The notes below the pieces were generated by a model that saw nothing but the letters and a program-made list of their open reading frames with translations, made no database searches and had not been told where the DNA came from. The translations under genes and the position numbers were made by a program. Below, piece by piece: positions 45,137 through 54,800 of a stretch of 64,000 nucleotides of DNA. The first letter of the stretch is position 1. Each line of letters begins with the position of its first letter. The stretch comes from Corynebacterium xerosis NBRC 16721 = ATCC 373. GTDB lineage: Bacteria > Actinomycetota > Actinomycetes > Mycobacteriales > Mycobacteriaceae. The DNA is taken from NCBI RefSeq assembly GCF_001552415.1, contig NZ_BCRD01000003.1:124001-188000 (forward strand), written 5' to 3'.

Positions 45137-48115
45137 GTGACCGTCCTCCTGTGCCTCCTCATCGCCACCGCGGCGCTGGCACCATGGACGATTAGCCGGC
45201 TCGGCAGGCGCGGATTCCCGTTGCTCGCCGTCCCCCTTGCGGCGGGTGCCGCCTGGACCGGCTCGCATCTGGTGCGTCATGCGCTGGGCGAATCCGGGGC
45301 CGCGCACCCGACCCTCGTCGAGCACTACGAGTGGATGCCCGCCGTCCACTTGGACATCATGCTCCGGCTGGGCCCGCTGGAATCGCTGTTCGGCACCCTG
45401 GTGCTGACCGTCGGCGTACTCGTCCTGGTGTACTGCGGCGGATACTTCCACGACCCGCCGGCCGGCCAACGCCGCCGCCTGGGCTCTTTCGCGGCCCAGA
45501 TGGTGCTGTTCGCCGCGGCCATGTACGGCCTGGTCGTGGCCGACAACATGCTGCTCATGTACGTGTTCTGGGAGATCACGTCCGTGCTGTCGTTCCTGTT
45601 GGTCGGCTACTACGCCGAACGCGCGTCGTCGCGCCGCTCCGCCGGACAGGCGCTGCTTGTGACCACCATGGGCGGCCTGGCCATGCTGGTCGGCATCGTG
45701 CTCATGGGCCACACCACGGGGCACTGGGAGTTCTCGGCGCTGACCGAGCCGGGCGCCCTGACGCTGGAGCAGCTGCACACGCCGGCGATCGCCACCGCCG
45801 TGGTCCTGCTGGTGGTCGGCGCGCTGACCAAGTCGGCCATCGCCCCGTTCCACTTCTGGCTGCCGGGCGCCATGGCCGCGCCTACCCCGGTGTCGGCGTT
45901 CCTGCATTCGGCGGCGATGGTGAAGGCCGGCGTCTTCCTGGTCGCCCGCCTGTCGCCGACCTTCGGTGCCACGGACACGTGGCATTTGGCCATCATCCCG
46001 CTGGGCCTGGTGACCATGGTCATGGGCGGCTGGATGGCCCTGCGGCAGAAGGACCTCAAGCTGGTCCTGGCCTACGGCACCGTGTCGCAGCTGGGCTTCA
46101 TCATCACGGTGACGTCCATCGGCACCCGCGCGGCGATGCTCGCCGCCCTGGCCCTGACCCTGGGCCACGCGATGTTCAAGGCGACCCTGTTCATGATCGT
46201 CGGCGCCATCGACCACACCACCGGCACCCGCGACGTGCGGCAGTTGTCGGGCCTGGGCGAACGCCGCCCGCAGATGTTCATCATCGCCGGCCTGGCCGCC
46301 GCGTCGATGGCGGGCGTGCCGCCGCTGTTCGGGTTCGTGGCCAAGGAGGCCGCGCTGGAGGCCGTGCTCGACGCCGAGCCCCTGCGCGGCATGCCGGGCG
46401 TGTTCACCGCCATCGGTCTGGTCGTCGGTTCGATCCTCACCGTCGCGTACTCGCTGTATCTGATGCACGCGGCGTTCGCCACGAAGCCGTCGTCGCACGC
46501 GTCGGGCGGCGGGGTGTCGCAGCCGGTCGCCGACATGCAGCCCCCGTCCCGCCTGATGCTCGCCCCTGCGTGGATCCTCGCGGGTGCGGGCCTGGTGACG
46601 GGTCTGGCACCGAAGCTTTACGACGCCGCCATCACGCCGTACCTTTCGCAGGCGTTCCCGGACTCCGGCGATGATTCGTACCTGGCCCTGTGGCACGGAT
46701 TCACCGTTCCCCTGCTGCTGACGGGCGTGATCCTGCTGACCGGCCTCATCTTGCATTGGCAGCGGAAGCTGGTGCGCGAGCTGCAGTTCGAGCAGCCCGC
46801 CCTCGGCGACGCCGACGACGCCTACGACTGGGTGCTGGACATGGCCCGCCGCCTGTCGCTGCGGGTCACCGCCGCGACGCAGCGCGGTTCGCTGCCGTTG
46901 ACCGAGGCGACGATTTTGGGCGTCTTCATCCTCCTTCCCATCGCGGCGCTGGTGATGGGCGGCCGCAACGACCTGCGCATGGAGCTGTGGGGCACCGCAC
47001 CGCAGGGAGCGGCGGCGCTGCTGATCATCATCGCGGCGCTGGCGGCCACGCGGATGCGCAACCGCCTGTCCGGCGTGATCATGGTCGGTGTGACGGGCTA
47101 CGGCCTGGCGCTGGTGTTCGCGCTGTACGGTGCCCCGGACCTGGCGCTGACGCAGCTTCTGGTCGAGACGGTCACCATGGTCGTGTTCGTCCTGGTGCTG
47201 CGCACCCTGCCGGCGAAGACCACGAACCAGCCCACGGGCCTGGAACGGGCCCGCGCCTGGCTCGCCGTCGCCGTCGGCGCCACCGCCGCGGTCGTCGGCG
47301 CCTTCGCCATGGCCGCTCGGTCGTCGGACCCGGTTTCCGAGGCGATCCCGCAGATCGCGCTGGACGAGGGCCACGGCGCCAACGCCGTCAACGTCCTGCT
47401 CGTGGACATCCGCGCGTGGGACACCTTCGGCGAGATCTCCGTCCTGGTCATCGTGGCCGTGGGCATCGCGTCGCTGGTGTTCCGCACGCACACCGTGCAC
47501 AACCTGCCGCGCGTGACCACGCGCCGCACCCGCCGGGAACGCAACCCGCGCTGGCTGACCACGTCGGGCTCCAAGGTCGACGCAGGCCGCCGACCGCTGA
47601 TGGTGGTCGTGGCCACGCGCTTCCTGTTCCCGTCGATGATGGCGCTGTCGCTGTACCTGTTCTTCGCGGGCCACAACGCCCCCGGCGGCGGTTTCGCCGG
47701 CGGTCTGGTGGCGTCGCTGGCGATCACCCTGCGCTACCTGGCGGGCGGCCGCTACGAGCTGGCGGAGACCATCCCGTGGTCCACCGACAAGGTGCTCGGC
47801 TCCGGCCTCGCCGCCGCGGCGCTCGCCGTGTTCTGGCCGATGATCCTCGGCTGGCCGCCCCTGGCCAGCGCGGTCGTCGACCTGGAGGTGCCGCTGATCG
47901 GCGACATGCACCTGGTGTCGCCGCTGCTGTTCGACCTCGGCGTGTACCTCATCGTCATCGGCACGGTCACCTACATCCTGCGCAGCCTCGGCGGCCGCAT
48001 CGACGTCGAAACGGACCGCCGCGCCGAGCGCGCGCGTTCCCGCCGCGTCACCCTGACCAAGCTGGGGCGCACGCGCCAGTTCCGCTACAAGTCCGGGAAG
48101 GAGGCCGCGAAGTGA
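45137..48115 (+). CDS. mrpA: Na+/H+ antiporter subunit MrpA fused to MrpB
   Basis: A 992-residue polytopic protein. Residues 1-500 are NuoL-like with the proton-channel segments LLMYVFWEITSVLSFLLVGY, ALTKSAIAPFHFWLPGAMAAPTPVSA and LVLAYGTVSQLGFI (conserved Glu and Lys residues). Residues about 580-780 are the MrpA C-terminal module (GAPDLALTQLLVETVTMVV), and residues about 830-960 are an MrpB domain (YLFFAGHNAPGGGFAGGLV). The fusion explains why no separate mrpB exists. This is the largest subunit of the heteromeric Mrp complex for Na+ and pH homeostasis. It overlaps mrpC by 4 bases. Confidence 0.95.
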   Translation: MTVLLCLLIATAALAPWTISRLGRRGFPLLAVPLAAGAAWTGSHLVRHALGESGAAHPTLVEHYEWMPAVHLDIMLRLGPLESLFGTLVLTVGVLVLVYCGGYFHDPPAGQRRRLGSFAAQMVLFAAAMYGLVVADNMLLMYVFWEITSVLSFLLVGYYAERASSRRSAGQALLVTTMGGLAMLVGIVLMGHTTGHWEFSALTEPGALTLEQLHTPAIATAVVLLVVGALTKSAIAPFHFWLPGAMAAPTPVSAFLHSAAMVKAGVFLVARLSPTFGATDTWHLAIIPLGLVTMVMGGWMALRQKDLKLVLAYGTVSQLGFIITVTSIGTRAAMLAALALTLGHAMFKATLFMIVGAIDHTTGTRDVRQLSGLGERRPQMFIIAGLAAASMAGVPPLFGFVAKEAALEAVLDAEPLRGMPGVFTAIGLVVGSILTVAYSLYLMHAAFATKPSSHASGGGVSQPVADMQPPSRLMLAPAWILAGAGLVTGLAPKLYDAAITPYLSQAFPDSGDDSYLALWHGFTVPLLLTGVILLTGLILHWQRKLVRELQFEQPALGDADDAYDWVLDMARRLSLRVTAATQRGSLPLTEATILGVFILLPIAALVMGGRNDLRMELWGTAPQGAAALLIIIAALAATRMRNRLSGVIMVGVTGYGLALVFALYGAPDLALTQLLVETVTMVVFVLVLRTLPAKTTNQPTGLERARAWLAVAVGATAAVVGAFAMAARSSDPVSEAIPQIALDEGHGANAVNVLLVDIRAWDTFGEISVLVIVAVGIASLVFRTHTVHNLPRVTTRRTRRERNPRWLTTSGSKVDAGRRPLMVVVATRFLFPSMMALSLYLFFAGHNAPGGGFAGGLVASLAITLRYLAGGRYELAETIPWSTDKVLGSGLAAAALAVFWPMILGWPPLASAVVDLEVPLIGDMHLVSPLLFDLGVYLIVIGTVTYILRSLGGRIDVETDRRAERARSRRVTLTKLGRTRQFRYKSGKEAAK

Positions 48116-48609
48116 TCATCAACTTCGTGCTGCTGGCCACGGTGGCCGTGCTCATCGCCACGGGCGTGTACCTGTTCCTGGACCGTGCCCTGACCAAGAT
48201 GCTCATGGGTGCCCTGCTGATGGGCAACGGCATCAACCTGCTCATCCTCATCGGCGGCGGCGGTCCCGGCGACCCGCCGATCTGGGGCCGCGATTCCATC
48301 CCCTACGCCGAGGGCGCGGATCCGCTGCCGCAGGCGTTCATCCTGACGGCCATCGTCATCACCATGGGCGTTGCGGCGTTCCTGCTGGCGCTGGCGTACC
48401 GCCAGCACCGCTACCGCGTCGGCGACCACGTGCAGGACGACCGCGAGGACCAGTTCGTCGCCAAGCGCAGGCCCGACGACCCGTCGGCCGCCCCGGACCA
48501 CGACCGCTCCGACGACCCGACCACGGGCCGTCCCACGGAAGCCGGCGACCGGTTCGGGCCGGAGAGCTTCGAAAAGCCCGTGGAGGAGGACGATTCCGGT
48601 GACGACTGA
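48112..48609 (+). CDS. mrpC: Na+/H+ antiporter subunit MrpC
   Basis: NuoK-like subunit with three membrane helices (about 3-22, 28-50, 75-98) and the conserved GALLMGNGINLLIL and LPQAFILTAIVITMG segments. The last 60 residues form an acidic, Arg/Asp/Pro-rich cytoplasmic tail that makes it longer (165 residues) than the usual 110-125. The GTG start overlaps the mrpA stop. Confidence 0.94.
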   Translation: MIINFVLLATVAVLIATGVYLFLDRALTKMLMGALLMGNGINLLILIGGGGPGDPPIWGRDSIPYAEGADPLPQAFILTAIVITMGVAAFLLALAYRQHRYRVGDHVQDDREDQFVAKRRPDDPSAAPDHDRSDDPTTGRPTEAGDRFGPESFEKPVEEDDSGDD

Positions 48610-50287
48610 GCAACTGATTCTCTTCCTCATCCCCATGCCGGTGCTCATCCCGGCGGTCACCGCGGGCCTGGCGCTGCTGTTCTCGCGGCGCCCGCGCGTG
48701 CAGCAGGTACTGAGCATGGCCGCGCTGATCGTGCTGCTGATCCTGTCGGTGTGGCTGGTGTACCTGGTGCAGGACAACGGCATCCACACGGTCCAGGTGG
48801 GCGGCTGGAATTCGCCGATCGGCATCACGCTCGTCGCCGATGGCTTGTCGACGATCATGATCGCAGTCTCCCAACTCGTGCTCTTCGCCGTCCACTGGTT
48901 CGGCATCGGGCAGGGCATCCGCGACGGCGACGACGACGACCCGATCTCCGTGTTCGTGCCGACGTACATGCTGCTGAACATGGGCGTGTCCATGGCCTTC
49001 CTGGCCGGCGACCTGTTCAACATGTACGTGGGTTTCGAGGTGCTGCTGCTGGCCTCCTACGTGCTGCTGACGCTGGGCGCCTCGGCGTCGCGCATCCGCG
49101 CGGGCGTGAGCTACGTGATGGTCAACCTGCTGTCGTCGATGGTGTTCCTCATGGCCATCGGCTTCGTCTACGCGTCGGTGGGCACCGTCAACTTCGCGCA
49201 CGTGTCCATCCGCATGGAGGAGCTGCCGTCGGGCACCCGCACCGCGATCTTCGCCGTGCTGCTCGTCGCGTTCTCCGTGAAGGCGGCCGTGTTCCCGCTG
49301 TCGTCGTGGCTGCCGGACTCCTACCCCACCGCCCCGTCGATGGTCACCGCCGTGTTCGCGGGCCTGCTGACGAAGGTCGGCGTGTACGCCATCATCCGCT
49401 CGCGGTCGGTGATGTTCCCCGACGGCGCGCTGGACGAAGTGCTCATGTGGGCCGGCCTGGCCACCATGATCATGGGCATCCTCGGCGCCATGGCCCAGAA
49501 CGACATCAAACGATTGCTGTCGTTCACCCTGGTGTCGCACATCGGATACATGATCTTCGGCATCGCCCTGGGCAACGAGCTCGGGCTGTCCGGCGCGATC
49601 TTCTACATGGTCCACCACATTCTGGTGCAGACCGCGCTGTTCCTGGTGGTCGGGCTGATCGAGCGCCAGGCCGGATCGTCGTCGCTGCGCAGACTGGGCG
49701 GACTGGCCAAGGCCTCTCCCCTGCTGGCGCTGCTGTACCTGGTGCCCGCGCTGAACCTGGGCGGCATCCCGCCGTTCTCAGGGTTCCTGGGCAAGATCAT
49801 GCTCATCGAGGCCGGCGCGCAGTCCGGCACCCTCACCGCGTGGGTGCTCGTCGGCGGCGCCGTGGTCACCTCGCTGCTGACCCTGTACACCATGGTCATC
49901 GTGTGGTCGAAGGCGTTCTGGCGCGACCGCTCCGACGCCCCCGAGGGCGACACCGCCCTGGCGCGCGTCTCGCCGCTGCGCGAGGACACCCGCGTCGTGT
50001 CGCTCGAGGAGCGCGAGGACGTCGGCCGCATGCCCTTCGGCATGGTCGCCCCGACGGTCTTCCTCGTCGCCGCGTCCGTCGCCGTCACGGTGCTCGCCGG
50101 CCCGTTGTCCATCGTCTCCGACCGCGCCGCCGCCAACGTCTCCGACGTCGCCGGCTACCGCGCGGCCGTGCTCGGCGTGCGCAACGCCGACGACCAGAGC
50201 GGGCTGCCCGACCCGGGGCGCACGCTCAACCCCGCCGACGACCCCAGCGCCGGCGGCGACTCCGTCGAACGGGAGGAGGAACGATGA
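48599..50287 (+). CDS. mrpD: Na+/H+ antiporter subunit MrpD
   Basis: NuoM/N-like channel subunit, 562 residues and about 14 helices. Conserved parts include DLFNMYVGFEVLLLASYVLL (channel Glu), FSVKAAVFPLSSWLPDSYPT (channel Lys), FAGLLTKVGVYAIIR, RLLSFTLVSHIGYMIFG and LNLGGIPPFSGFLGKIML. A C-terminal charged tail of about 55 residues follows the last helix. GTG 48599 lies 11 bases inside mrpC. Confidence 0.95.
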   Translation: MTTEQLILFLIPMPVLIPAVTAGLALLFSRRPRVQQVLSMAALIVLLILSVWLVYLVQDNGIHTVQVGGWNSPIGITLVADGLSTIMIAVSQLVLFAVHWFGIGQGIRDGDDDDPISVFVPTYMLLNMGVSMAFLAGDLFNMYVGFEVLLLASYVLLTLGASASRIRAGVSYVMVNLLSSMVFLMAIGFVYASVGTVNFAHVSIRMEELPSGTRTAIFAVLLVAFSVKAAVFPLSSWLPDSYPTAPSMVTAVFAGLLTKVGVYAIIRSRSVMFPDGALDEVLMWAGLATMIMGILGAMAQNDIKRLLSFTLVSHIGYMIFGIALGNELGLSGAIFYMVHHILVQTALFLVVGLIERQAGSSSLRRLGGLAKASPLLALLYLVPALNLGGIPPFSGFLGKIMLIEAGAQSGTLTAWVLVGGAVVTSLLTLYTMVIVWSKAFWRDRSDAPEGDTALARVSPLREDTRVVSLEEREDVGRMPFGMVAPTVFLVAASVAVTVLAGPLSIVSDRAAANVSDVAGYRAAVLGVRNADDQSGLPDPGRTLNPADDPSAGGDSVEREEER

Positions 50288-50997
50288 ACCCGGACAAGAA
50301 CCACGCGGGCGTCGCAAAGCCCGACAAGCGCGAGGAACGCCGCAAGAGCCGGCCCTCGTTCATCCTCTTCCTGTGGATCGTGGTCATGTGGCAGCTCCTG
50401 TGGGGCGAGGTCACCTGGGCCAACATCTTCGGCGGCATCGGCGTCGGACTGCTGATCTCGATCTTCGTGCCCATGCCGCGCGTGCCCGTCAGCGACATCG
50501 ACGTCCACTGGCCGTCGATGATCAAGCTGTTCGCCACGTTCTTCGTCGACTTCATCGTCGCGTCGTTCACCGTCGCGTGGCTTGCCGTCCGCCGCCAGGA
50601 CCCGCCGCCCAGCGCCGTGGTCGAGATCCCCATGCGCACCCGCGACGACCTGTCGCTCGCGTCGGCGATCGCCCTGATCAACCTGCAGCCCGGTGGCCTG
50701 GCCATCGACATCGACAACCGCCGCAAGACCGTCACCATGCACCTGCTCGACGGCTCGTCGACCGGGCGCATCGACAAGACCATCCGCCAGCTCGGGCGCC
50801 TGGAGTGGCAGGTGATCCGGGCCTTCGAAAGCCGCGACATCCACGAGGAGGACGCGGCCGCCGCCGTGCCCCTCGGCCACGACCACGCGGACGTGCAGGA
50901 CGATGTGGCGGCGGATGCGCAGGCCGATGTTCAGGCCGATTCACGAGCCGACGCGCACACCGAGGCCGGCACCCCCGACGTCCGGAAGGAGGACTGA
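50284..50997 (+). CDS. mrpE: Na+/H+ antiporter subunit MrpE
   Basis: MrpE/MnhE subunit, 237 residues. A basic N-terminal stretch is followed by two close membrane helices (about 25-60) and a third near 75-98, then the soluble domain with the conserved ALINLQPGGLAIDID and the C-terminal GRIDKTIRQLGRLEWQVIRAF. The last 55 residues are His/Asp/Ala-rich and unusual for the family; metal binding is conceivable. CGTCGCAAAGC (50310) falls in the N-terminal codons. Confidence 0.93.
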   Translation: MNPDKNHAGVAKPDKREERRKSRPSFILFLWIVVMWQLLWGEVTWANIFGGIGVGLLISIFVPMPRVPVSDIDVHWPSMIKLFATFFVDFIVASFTVAWLAVRRQDPPPSAVVEIPMRTRDDLSLASAIALINLQPGGLAIDIDNRRKTVTMHLLDGSSTGRIDKTIRQLGRLEWQVIRAFESRDIHEEDAAAAVPLGHDHADVQDDVAADAQADVQADSRADAHTEAGTPDVRKED

Positions 50998-51392
50998 TGG
51001 ATCCGCAGATCTACACCACGCTGCTGGGCGTCGCCGCGGGCATCTACTTCATCGCGGCGCTGACCGCGCTGGGGCGCCTGCTCGCCGGGCCGAATTCGAT
51101 GGATCGGCTGGTGTCCCTGGAGTCCATGATCGCCATGTCGCAGGGCATGCTCGCCGCGTACATCGCGTGGTCCATGGACACGTCGGTGGCGTATGCGATG
51201 CTGGTCATCGCGCTGCTCGGCTTCATTTCCTCGCTGTCGGTCGCGCGCTTCCGCGTGCCGGACAAGCGGCCGAAGGTCACGGTCCGCGCCAGTTCGCGGG
51301 AAGCGACCCGCGAGGCGTCGCGCGACGCCGCCCAGGAGGCCGCCCGCCAGGAGGACCTCAAGCACGTCGATCAGAAGGAGGATCACTTCTGA
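50997..51392 (+). CDS. mrpF: Na+/H+ antiporter subunit MrpF
   Basis: A 131-residue subunit with three membrane helices (about 5-28, 38-60, 64-84) and the family segment LLAGPNSMDRLVSLESMIA. A charged C-terminal tail of about 40 residues (REATREASRDAAQEAARQED) is likely helical. One-base TGATG overlaps join it to mrpE and mrpG. Confidence 0.94.
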   Translation: MDPQIYTTLLGVAAGIYFIAALTALGRLLAGPNSMDRLVSLESMIAMSQGMLAAYIAWSMDTSVAYAMLVIALLGFISSLSVARFRVPDKRPKVTVRASSREATREASRDAAQEAARQEDLKHVDQKEDHF

Positions 51393-51748
51393 TGCTCTTC
51401 GTGGACATCATCTCCATCACCCTCATCCTCGCGGGCGCGTTGTTCTGCCTGGCCACGGCGATCGGATTGGCGCGTTTCCGCGACACCATCGGCCGCATGC
51501 ACGCGTCGACGAAGCCGCAGACGCTCGGCCTGTCGCTGACGCTGCTGGGCACGGTGCTGCACATCTTCGCCAACGGCGGCGGTGGCGTGACCGTCAACGG
51601 CGACCTGAGCATGCTGGTGCTCATCATGCTGTTCGCCCTGATGACGTCGCCGATCATCGGCAACCGCCTGGGCCACGTGTCACAGAAGGAGGGGCTCATC
51701 GACCGGGACGCGCTGTCCCGCGACGACGAGCTCGAGCCGCGGCAGTAG
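51392..51748 (+). CDS. mrpG: Na+/H+ antiporter subunit MrpG
   Basis: A 118-residue last subunit with three helices and the conserved GLARFRDTIGRMHASTKPQTLG and LIMLFALMTSPIIGNRLG segments. With A(B), C, D, E, F and G present, the operon encodes a complete Mrp antiporter. Confidence 0.95.
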   Translation: MLFVDIISITLILAGALFCLATAIGLARFRDTIGRMHASTKPQTLGLSLTLLGTVLHIFANGGGGVTVNGDLSMLVLIMLFALMTSPIIGNRLGHVSQKEGLIDRDALSRDDELEPRQ

Positions 51749-51973
51749 GCGCGGGCAGGCAGCGGTATGCGGGGCGCGGGCGCCGCTTTCGCTTTACGAC
51801 GGCCCGCCGACGAAACCGGAGTTTCGTGCCATATAGATGCCACCGCGGCGTCGATGAACGCGTTTGCCCAGGTCGGCAAAATCGGTGGCACCCATATGGC
51901 ACGGGAATGTCATAAGCGGCGAAAGGCGACGGCAGCGAACAACGGCAACCGGCGACGGCGCCCCGCCCCTCCC
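51749..51973. repeat. Intergenic region with 21-base-arm inverted repeat (51825-51903)
   Basis: Arms 51825-51845 and 51883-51903 (CGTGCCATAT...TGCCACCG) match at 19 of 21 positions; both mismatches are G-U in minus-strand RNA. An inner stem TTTGCC (51863-51868)/GGCAAA (51875-51880) and a small ACGAAAC/GTTTCGT hairpin at 51810-51827 are also present. The word TTCGCTTTACGACG ends at 51801. No gene is present. Confidence 0.7.
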
Positions 51974-53170
51974 CTACCCCTCCAGCGGGGTGCCGGCCTC
52001 CATCTCGCGCACGGCGAGGTCCACGGCCGCGACCCACGGGCTGTGCCCCTGCTCGGCCTCGACGGCGAGCACGTCCTCTTCTTCGGCCAGCGACGGCAGC
52101 GCCCCCGCCCGGCCGGCGGCGCGGCGCTGGCGCTCGTACCCCGCCCCGCCGCGGATGATGTCGCGCACGCCGTCGAGCTCCTCGGCGCACCCCAACCGCT
52201 CCGCGATGGGCGCGAGAGTCACCAGCAGAACCTCCAGGTCGTCCTTGACCCAGCGCTCGTTGGTGTCGCGGTCGACGATGATCAGCGCGTCCATGCCGTA
52301 TCGGCTGGCGCGCCACTTGTTTTCGTCGTTGTGCCAGTACTGCATGGAGGGCAGGTCGGCGCCGCGGTCGAGCATGTCGTCGTAATGCACCACCAGGCAG
52401 TGGGTCAGCGCGACGATGGCGGCGAGCTCGCGGGTGTTGGACACCGCGTCGGCGACGCGCACCTCGATGGTCCCGTACTTCGACGCCGGGCGGATGTCGA
52501 TGTGCATGGAGCCGGTGTGGTTGATGACGCCGGATTTCCACTGGTCGGCCATGTACGCCTGCCAGGATTCCCAGTCGCGCACGTCCGGCGGCAGCCCGGC
52601 GGTGGGCAGCTGGCGGTACAGCAGGGTGCGGTTGGAGGCGTAGCCGGTGTCTTCGCCGTTCCAGGCGGGCGACGACGCCGACAGGGCGAGCATGTGCGGC
52701 AGGTTGACCAGCAACGCGTTGATGATGGGCCAGACGCGGTCGGCGGACCGCACGCCGACGTGGACGTGGATGCCCCAGATGATCATCTGCCGGCCCCACC
52801 ACTGGGTGCGGTTGATGATCTCCGAGTAGGAGGTCTTTTCGCTGACGCGCTGCCCGGTGCCGCGGGAGAAGGGGTGCGATCCGGAGGACCACACGTCGAC
52901 GCCGAGTTCGCCGGCGGCGGTGCGGATCATCTCCAGCTGTTCGCCGAGGTCCTCCATCGCGTCGGGCACGGTGTCGTGGACGCCGGTGACCAGTTCGAGG
53001 GTGTTGGCGAGGAATTCGCGCTGGATGCGGTGGTCCGGGTGGTCGCGCTCGATGATTTCGAGCGCTTCGGCCGCGCACGGCACGAGGTGGCGGGTGTCGC
53101 GGTCGACGAACGCGACCTCCCATTCCACTCCCAGCGTGTGTCGGGGCGAGCCGGCGAATTCTTCGGTCAT
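51974..53170 (-). CDS. Glutamate--cysteine ligase-like (YbdK/GCS2 family) enzyme
   Basis: A 398-residue carboxylate-amine ligase of the GCS2 family. The sequence begins [11 protein letters not shown] (substrate-binding Glu residues) and contains [42 protein letters not shown] and [18 protein letters not shown]. The family catalyses ATP-dependent gamma-glutamyl bond formation. Mycolata make mycothiol, so the product may be gamma-glutamylcysteine for ergothioneine-like chemistry or something else; no partner gene is adjacent. Confidence 0.88.
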   Translation of the reverse strand: MTEEFAGSPRHTLGVEWEVAFVDRDTRHLVPCAAEALEIIERDHPDHRIQREFLANTLELVTGVHDTVPDAMEDLGEQLEMIRTAAGELGVDVWSSGSHPFSRGTGQRVSEKTSYSEIINRTQWWGRQMIIWGIHVHVGVRSADRVWPIINALLVNLPHMLALSASSPAWNGEDTGYASNRTLLYRQLPTAGLPPDVRDWESWQAYMADQWKSGVINHTGSMHIDIRPASKYGTIEVRVADAVSNTRELAAIVALTHCLVVHYDDMLDRGADLPSMQYWHNDENKWRASRYGMDALIIVDRDTNERWVKDDLEVLLVTLAPIAERLGCAEELDGVRDIIRGGAGYERQRRAAGRAGALPSLAEEEDVLAVEAEQGHSPWVAAVDLAVREMEAGTPLEG

Positions 53171-53249
53171 TGGCCCATTTCATCACACGGAGAGGTGTGC
53201 CGGGGGTGCGACCCGGGCGGGTGGGGGCCCATTTCGCTTTACGACGGGG

Positions 53250-53268
53250 CCGGCGTGGCGGCCGCCGG
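53250..53268 (-). terminator. Lipoprotein 3'-end hairpin
   Basis: CCGGCG (53250-53255) and CGCCGG (53263-53268), directly after the stop at 53275 on the minus strand, with the word GCTTTACGACG (53236-53246) adjoining it. Confidence 0.4.
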
Positions 53269-53274
53269 GGTGGC

Positions 53275-53838
53275 CTACGTCGAAGTGGTGGCGGAGGACG
53301 AGGAGGTGGACGGTTCGGTCCAGTTGACGCTCTTGCCGCAGGACAGGACGGTGTCGTCGGAGTCGGCGAGGACGACGGTGGAGAAGGAATCGATGTCGGC
53401 CTCGACGGGCGTGCCCCAGACCTTGGCGGCGCCGTCGGCGGCGTGGATTTCGCCGATGACGCCGAGGCCCTCGTCGGTGTCTTCGCCGACGCCGGGGCAT
53501 CCGGAGGCGCCGCGGGCGATGACGCGGTACTCGCCGTCGTCGAGGGCGGTGAAGGCGATGTCCTCGTCGGCCAGGCCCAGCCAACCGTCGGCGGAGAGGA
53601 CCTTGACGTGGCCGAGGATGTGGGAGCGGCCGTCGTCGTCGAGCCGCAGGAAGTTGTAGGAGCCCTCGCGGTCCTCGAGCTCGGGGGCGTCGGGGTCGAC
53701 GCTGACCGCGGCAGTGGAGGTGGTCGCTTCCCCGCCGTCGCCGCCGCCCTCGCCGTCGGCGCCGCACGCCGCCAGTGCCAGCGCCGACGCGGCCAGTGCG
53801 ATGAGGGCGGGGGCGGTGCGGCTGGTGCGGGGCTTCAT
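53275..53838 (-). CDS. Exported lipoprotein of unknown function
   Basis: A 187-residue protein with a basic start (MKPRTSR), a hydrophobic segment and lipobox LAAC at about residue 25, a Gly/Glu/Thr linker, then a beta-rich domain with two Cys residues (near 114 and 166, GASGCPGVG and TVLSCGKSVNW) that may form a disulphide. I do not recognise the family. The start could be MMENPH (53859), but the Lys/Arg-first MKPRTSR is the normal form of a signal peptide. Confidence 0.7.
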   Translation of the reverse strand: MKPRTSRTAPALIALAASALALAACGADGEGGGDGGEATTSTAAVSVDPDAPELEDREGSYNFLRLDDDGRSHILGHVKVLSADGWLGLADEDIAFTALDDGEYRVIARGASGCPGVGEDTDEGLGVIGEIHAADGAAKVWGTPVEADIDSFSTVVLADSDDTVLSCGKSVNWTEPSTSSSSATTST

Positions 53839-53929
53839 GGCGTGGGGGTTCTCCATCATTTCGGTGCGTCGACGCCCGGCGCGCGAGGGCGGCCGGGCGT
53901 GAACAGACTACTAGGGGGCTGGGCGGATA

Positions 53930-54676
53930 TCAGCGTCGGGCATCGACCGCGGTGACCACCACGACCCCGCCCGGAGCGTCGGCGAGACGCTCGTCGCGGG
54001 CCTCGACGGCCCAGCCGTTGTCGCGGGCGATTTCCTCGGCGGCGGCCTTCTCCGCGGCGTTGCCCGGGGTGTAGACGACGGTAGTCGCCGGCCAGACGCC
54101 GAACTGTCCCTCGGGGGCGTTGCCGGTTTCGCCGCGGCCCCAACCTTCGCCACCCAGGCGCTCGGAGACCTCGGCCGCGAGGCCCTGCTCCGGGGAGTTG
54201 TTCAGGACGGTGACGCGGAAGTCCGCGCGGCGGACCTCGCCATCGCCGGTGGCACCGTCGGCACCCTCGCCGGCGGCGGGCGGTGCGGCGGGGGCCTCGG
54301 CGTCGGGGCGGCCGTCGGCGTTGCCGCCGGGGGCGACTGCGGGCTGCTCGCCGGCGGGACGGTCGCCCGCGCCGTCGGCGGGGGCCTCGGCCACGGTGCC
54401 GGAGCCGTCGCCCGCACCGTCGGCGGAGCCGGAGCCGTCGTTGCCGGAGCTCCAGGCGTAGAGGCCCCAGCCCATCAGGCAGACGCCGATGAAGATGCAG
54501 ATCATGGCCAGGCCGCGCAGGGGCATCCCACCGCCGGAGTCGGCGGGGGCGGCCTCGCGGCGGTCGTCGCGGTAATCGTCGCGGAAGTCGTCGTCGACGG
54601 GGGCGTCAACCCTGTCGTCGGCGCTGCGGTGGCGGCCGGGGCGGGGGAAGTTGCTCTGGTCATGTACGTCGGTCAC
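53930..54676 (-). CDS. LytR C-terminal domain membrane protein
   Basis: A 248-residue protein: a charged N-terminus, one membrane helix (about 53-73), a Gly/Ala/Pro linker, and a LytR_C domain (about 150-245; RVTVLNNSPEQGLAAEVSER, TVVYTPGNAAEKAAAEEIAR) outside the membrane. Such proteins flank DUF3263 genes in actinobacteria and are thought to act at the cell wall. The GTG start has no ribosome-binding site; the promoter places transcription start on it. Confidence 0.85.
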   Translation of the reverse strand: MTDVHDQSNFPRPGRHRSADDRVDAPVDDDFRDDYRDDRREAAPADSGGGMPLRGLAMICIFIGVCLMGWGLYAWSSGNDGSGSADGAGDGSGTVAEAPADGAGDRPAGEQPAVAPGGNADGRPDAEAPAAPPAAGEGADGATGDGEVRRADFRVTVLNNSPEQGLAAEVSERLGGEGWGRGETGNAPEGQFGVWPATTVVYTPGNAAEKAAAEEIARDNGWAVEARDERLADAPGGVVVVTAVDARR

Positions 54677-54682
54677 GCCCCC

Positions 54683-54712
54683 ATCGTAACGACCAACGCC
54701 CCTAACTGTTAA
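54683..54712 (-). promoter_or_regulatory. Promoter of LytR_C gene, leaderless layout
   Basis: On the minus strand TTAACA (54712-54707), 18-base spacer, TACGAT (54688-54683), then GTG at 54676. Confidence 0.6.
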
Positions 54713-54800
54713 GTAGAGGTTGAGACATGCTCCGCCGGCCCCTCTGCCGGAGCCTCCGTCGAACCATTTGTCGGCTCCTCTACCGGCCCCTCCGCCTGGC

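Noticed and set aside
45068-47911. Long minus-strand open frame opposite mrpA
   Set aside because: Composition (Arg, Gln, His, Gly) is the usual shadow of a GC-rich membrane protein gene; mrpA is certain.
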